Origin: Hydromicrobium sp964415365
GTDB lineage: Bacteria; Actinomycetota; Humimicrobiia; Humimicrobiales; Humimicrobiaceae
Direction: 5' to 3'
Length of the DNA stretch: 33,142 nucleotides
Assembly: GCA_964415365.1 (NCBI GenBank)
Contig: CAYPYW010000025.1
Location: forward strand, 1-33,142
The notes below the pieces were generated by a model, which was given only the letters and a program-made list of their open reading frames with translations, made no database searches and was not told the DNA's origin. Shown here in pieces: positions 31,229 to 33,142 of the stretch. Positions within the stretch are counted from its first letter, which is position 1. Each line of letters begins with the position of its first letter. The translations under genes were made by a program, and so were the position numbers.

Positions 31229-33082
31229 ATGTTTAAGAGAATAAGCTTAAAGATAAAAATATTTGGAGTAATAACCATAATTATAGCTGCGTTACTTATA
31301 AGCAGCATATGGTCAATTTATAATTTTCTAAATTTGGAAAAATCAATAGATGAAATTATGCAGGCTAATTATCAAAGTATTGTTGCAGCTCAAAATATGA
31401 GCATAGCTATTGAGAGACAGGATAGTGCAGAGTTAGGATACATGTTTGAACCAAGCGACACATTAATTAATGATTTTAGAATGAATGAGGAAGAATTTCT
31501 AAAATGGTTATCCAGGGCAGAGGACAATATAACTGAAGAGGGCGAAAGCGAGGTACTAGATAATATAAATAATTATTATGTTGATTACTTAAATAAATTT
31601 TCGGGATTGATACAGTTTACAAATGTTTCAGATTCACAGTCTCTAAGGAATTTTTACTATAATGAAATACTACCATTATTTGAAGCAGTAAAATCCTATT
31701 GCCGGGATCTTACAGCTCTTAACCAAAATGCGATGCTCAGTCTAAAAGAAAAAGCTGAATCCAGAGCTAGAAGAGCGACGTACTCAACTCTGGCTGTCTC
31801 CCTGTCTGTAGTAATATTCGGATTTTTCATAACTTTTTATCTAACTGGCAAGATAATTAATCCGTTAAGAGTACTTGTAAAAAAAATAAAGAAGATTTCA
31901 GAAGGTGATTATAGTCAGAGGTTAAGTACGGCAGGCGATTATGAAACAGCAGAGCTTGCCAATGAGTTTAATAGTATGGCAGAAAAATTGAATAGTTATA
32001 AGTTAATGAACATAGACAAGATTACAAAAGAAAAACAAAAAGCAGAAGCTATTGTTGAAAGTATAAGCGATGGTGTTATAGTAACTGATGATGAAAATAA
32101 AATTATTTTGCTTAATAGAGCAGCGGAAAAAATATTTAATATAAGAGAAGCAGATGCATTGGATAAGCATTTTCTGGAAGTAATTAATATGAAAGAAGTT
32201 TTCGAGATTATTGATAAAGTACAGAGCAAACCGGATAGCGATGAATCCATGAAGTTTACGGAAATATCTATTGGGAAGGATAAGGATGCTAAATATTATA
32301 GAATTAATATTACTCCTATAAAGGGTGAGGATAAAAATAATATCGGAGTTGTAACTCTTCTCCAGGATATAACTAAATTAAAAGAAATTGATAATATGAA
32401 ATCAGATTTTATATCAAATGTATCGCATGAATTTAGAACACCATTGACTTCTATAACTATGGCAACCGGATTAATGCTTGAGGGGATTCCTGGAAAAGTA
32501 AATAAAAAACAAAGAGAACTTTTAAATGCTATAAGTGAGGATAGCAATAGACTAATAAATTTAGTAAATGATCTTTTAGATTTATCAAAGATAGAATCAG
32601 GAATAGTAAAAATGGATATTCGGCCACAGGATATCTATAAAATAGTAAAAAGCTCTGTTAAACAGTTTGTATTACAGTTAAAATCTAAAAAAATAAGTTT
32701 GAGAGTTGAAAAGAAAAAAAACTTACCAAATGTAATGGTGGATTTTAATAAAATAGTCTGGGTAATGACCAATCTTATTGGAAATGCTATAAGGTATGTG
32801 CCATCTGATGGTTCAGGTTTGATAGAGGTAAAGTTTAAAAAAATACCTGCAAAGCTGTTAGTATCCGTAAGTGATAATGGAAAAGGAATTTCCGAAAGTT
32901 ATCAGAAAATTATTTTTAATAAATTTATCCAGGTCAAAGGTGAGGGACAAAAAAGTGGAGTTGGTTTGGGATTATCGATAAGTAAGGAAATATTAAATGC
33001 TCATGGTGGGGATATATGGGTAAAAAGTGAATTGAATAAGGGAAGTACTTTTTATTTTACTCTTAAGATAAAAAAAATGTAA
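31229..33082 (+). CDS. Membrane sensor histidine kinase (HAMP-PAS-HisKA-HATPase)
   Basis: A 617-residue two-component sensor. Membrane segment 1 is at about 10-32, followed by an extracytoplasmic helical sensor (about 33-183) and membrane segment 2 at about 185-207. HAMP spans about 208-260, PAS about 270-385, and HisKA has the phospho-acceptor H400 in SNVSHEFRTPLTS. The HATPase domain has the N box NLIGNAIRYVP, the G1 box DNGKGI and the G2 box GVGLGLSI. It should sense an external or membrane signal and phosphorylate a response regulator. No regulator is in the window, although one may follow beyond 33142. A TATAAT lies at 31183-31188 without a convincing -35, and no strong ribosome binding site precedes the ATG. 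Confidence 0.92.
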   Translation: MFKRISLKIKIFGVITIIIAALLISSIWSIYNFLNLEKSIDEIMQANYQSIVAAQNMSIAIERQDSAELGYMFEPSDTLINDFRMNEEEFLKWLSRAEDNITEEGESEVLDNINNYYVDYLNKFSGLIQFTNVSDSQSLRNFYYNEILPLFEAVKSYCRDLTALNQNAMLSLKEKAESRARRATYSTLAVSLSVVIFGFFITFYLTGKIINPLRVLVKKIKKISEGDYSQRLSTAGDYETAELANEFNSMAEKLNSYKLMNIDKITKEKQKAEAIVESISDGVIVTDDENKIILLNRAAEKIFNIREADALDKHFLEVINMKEVFEIIDKVQSKPDSDESMKFTEISIGKDKDAKYYRINITPIKGEDKNNIGVVTLLQDITKLKEIDNMKSDFISNVSHEFRTPLTSITMATGLMLEGIPGKVNKKQRELLNAISEDSNRLINLVNDLLDLSKIESGIVKMDIRPQDIYKIVKSSVKQFVLQLKSKKISLRVEKKKNLPNVMVDFNKIVWVMTNLIGNAIRYVPSDGSGLIEVKFKKIPAKLLVSVSDNGKGISESYQKIIFNKFIQVKGEGQKSGVGLGLSISKEILNAHGGDIWVKSELNKGSTFYFTLKIKKM

Positions 33083-33109
33083 TAATCCGAATTGCTTTAT
33101 TTAAAATCT

Positions 33110-33136
33110 ATATGAAACGGTATCGTTGCTTCATAT
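33110..33136. other. Hairpin at the right edge of the window
   Basis: ATATGAA (33110-33116) and TTCATAT (33130-33136) enclose ACG-GTAT-CGT. Six A follow at the edge. It could terminate the histidine kinase transcript or a minus-strand gene outside the window; the missing sequence prevents a decision. Confidence 0.35.
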
Positions 33137-33142
33137 AAAAAA

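Noticed and set aside
1..33142. CRISPR arrays, tRNA or rRNA genes, insertion sequences, prophage
   Set aside because: No regularly spaced repeats, RNA gene cores, transposase or phage genes were recognised on either strand.

Overview
The window is AT-rich bacterial chromosome carrying about 24 recognisable protein genes, three gene remnants and several structured or palindromic intergenic regions. No tRNA, rRNA, insertion sequence, prophage or CRISPR array was seen. An RnfB subunit, a corrinoid-protein reactivation domain, NikR, and many Fe-S and radical-SAM proteins suggest a strict anaerobe, possibly with acetogen-like metabolism (inference). RRM-type RNA-binding proteins, a DUF763 protein and two PolX enzymes suggest a lineage outside the best-studied Firmicutes, such as a deep-branching actinobacterial or candidate-phylum group. 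The sequence alone does not settle the taxonomy.

Layout. 1-1509: the 3' part of rnfB, convergent with a B12-dependent methionine synthase activation-domain protein. 1617-4826: an SbcD-like nuclease and a YhaN-like membrane ATPase, probably one operon. 5062-6310: a SAM methyltransferase and the nickel regulator NikR. 6312-9830: a minus-strand repair operon, DUF763 > polX > nth, behind a promoter region with three palindromes. 10002-11927: a membrane glycosyltransferase with an N-terminal MshEN (c-di-GMP-binding type) domain. 12145-14728: pcm, divergent from a second PolX whose polymerase site looks altered while its PHP nuclease site is intact. 14739-17815: a PflX-like radical SAM protein, a small XRE regulator, and a PAS-GGDEF-HD-GYP enzyme. 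17904-25278: a carbohydrate island of a PfkB kinase, a zinc-type dehydrogenase, a mannitol-1-phosphate dehydrogenase homologue, a DeoR regulator, a class III aminotransferase and a Gfo/Idh/MocA oxidoreductase, followed by the C-terminal scrap of a LacI regulator. 25416-31048: a flavin reductase, rpoD, two RRM proteins and a B12-binding radical SAM protein, with two decayed radC copies on either side of the rpoD-RRM block. 31229-33082: a membrane sensor histidine kinase.

How the parts may work together. The repair genes (sbcD/yhaN-like, nth, two polX, DUF763) are unusually dense. The GGDEF-HD-GYP enzyme and the MshEN glycosyltransferase could be the signal and effector ends of c-di-GMP control of an exopolysaccharide. 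The carbohydrate genes fit uptake and oxidation of a polyol or amino-polyol, with DeoR between the two divergent operons. The second RRM gene has a recognisable promoter, a leader of about 290 nt with two hairpins, and leader segments complementary to its Shine-Dalgarno sequence. That is the best candidate here for an undescribed cis-regulatory RNA.
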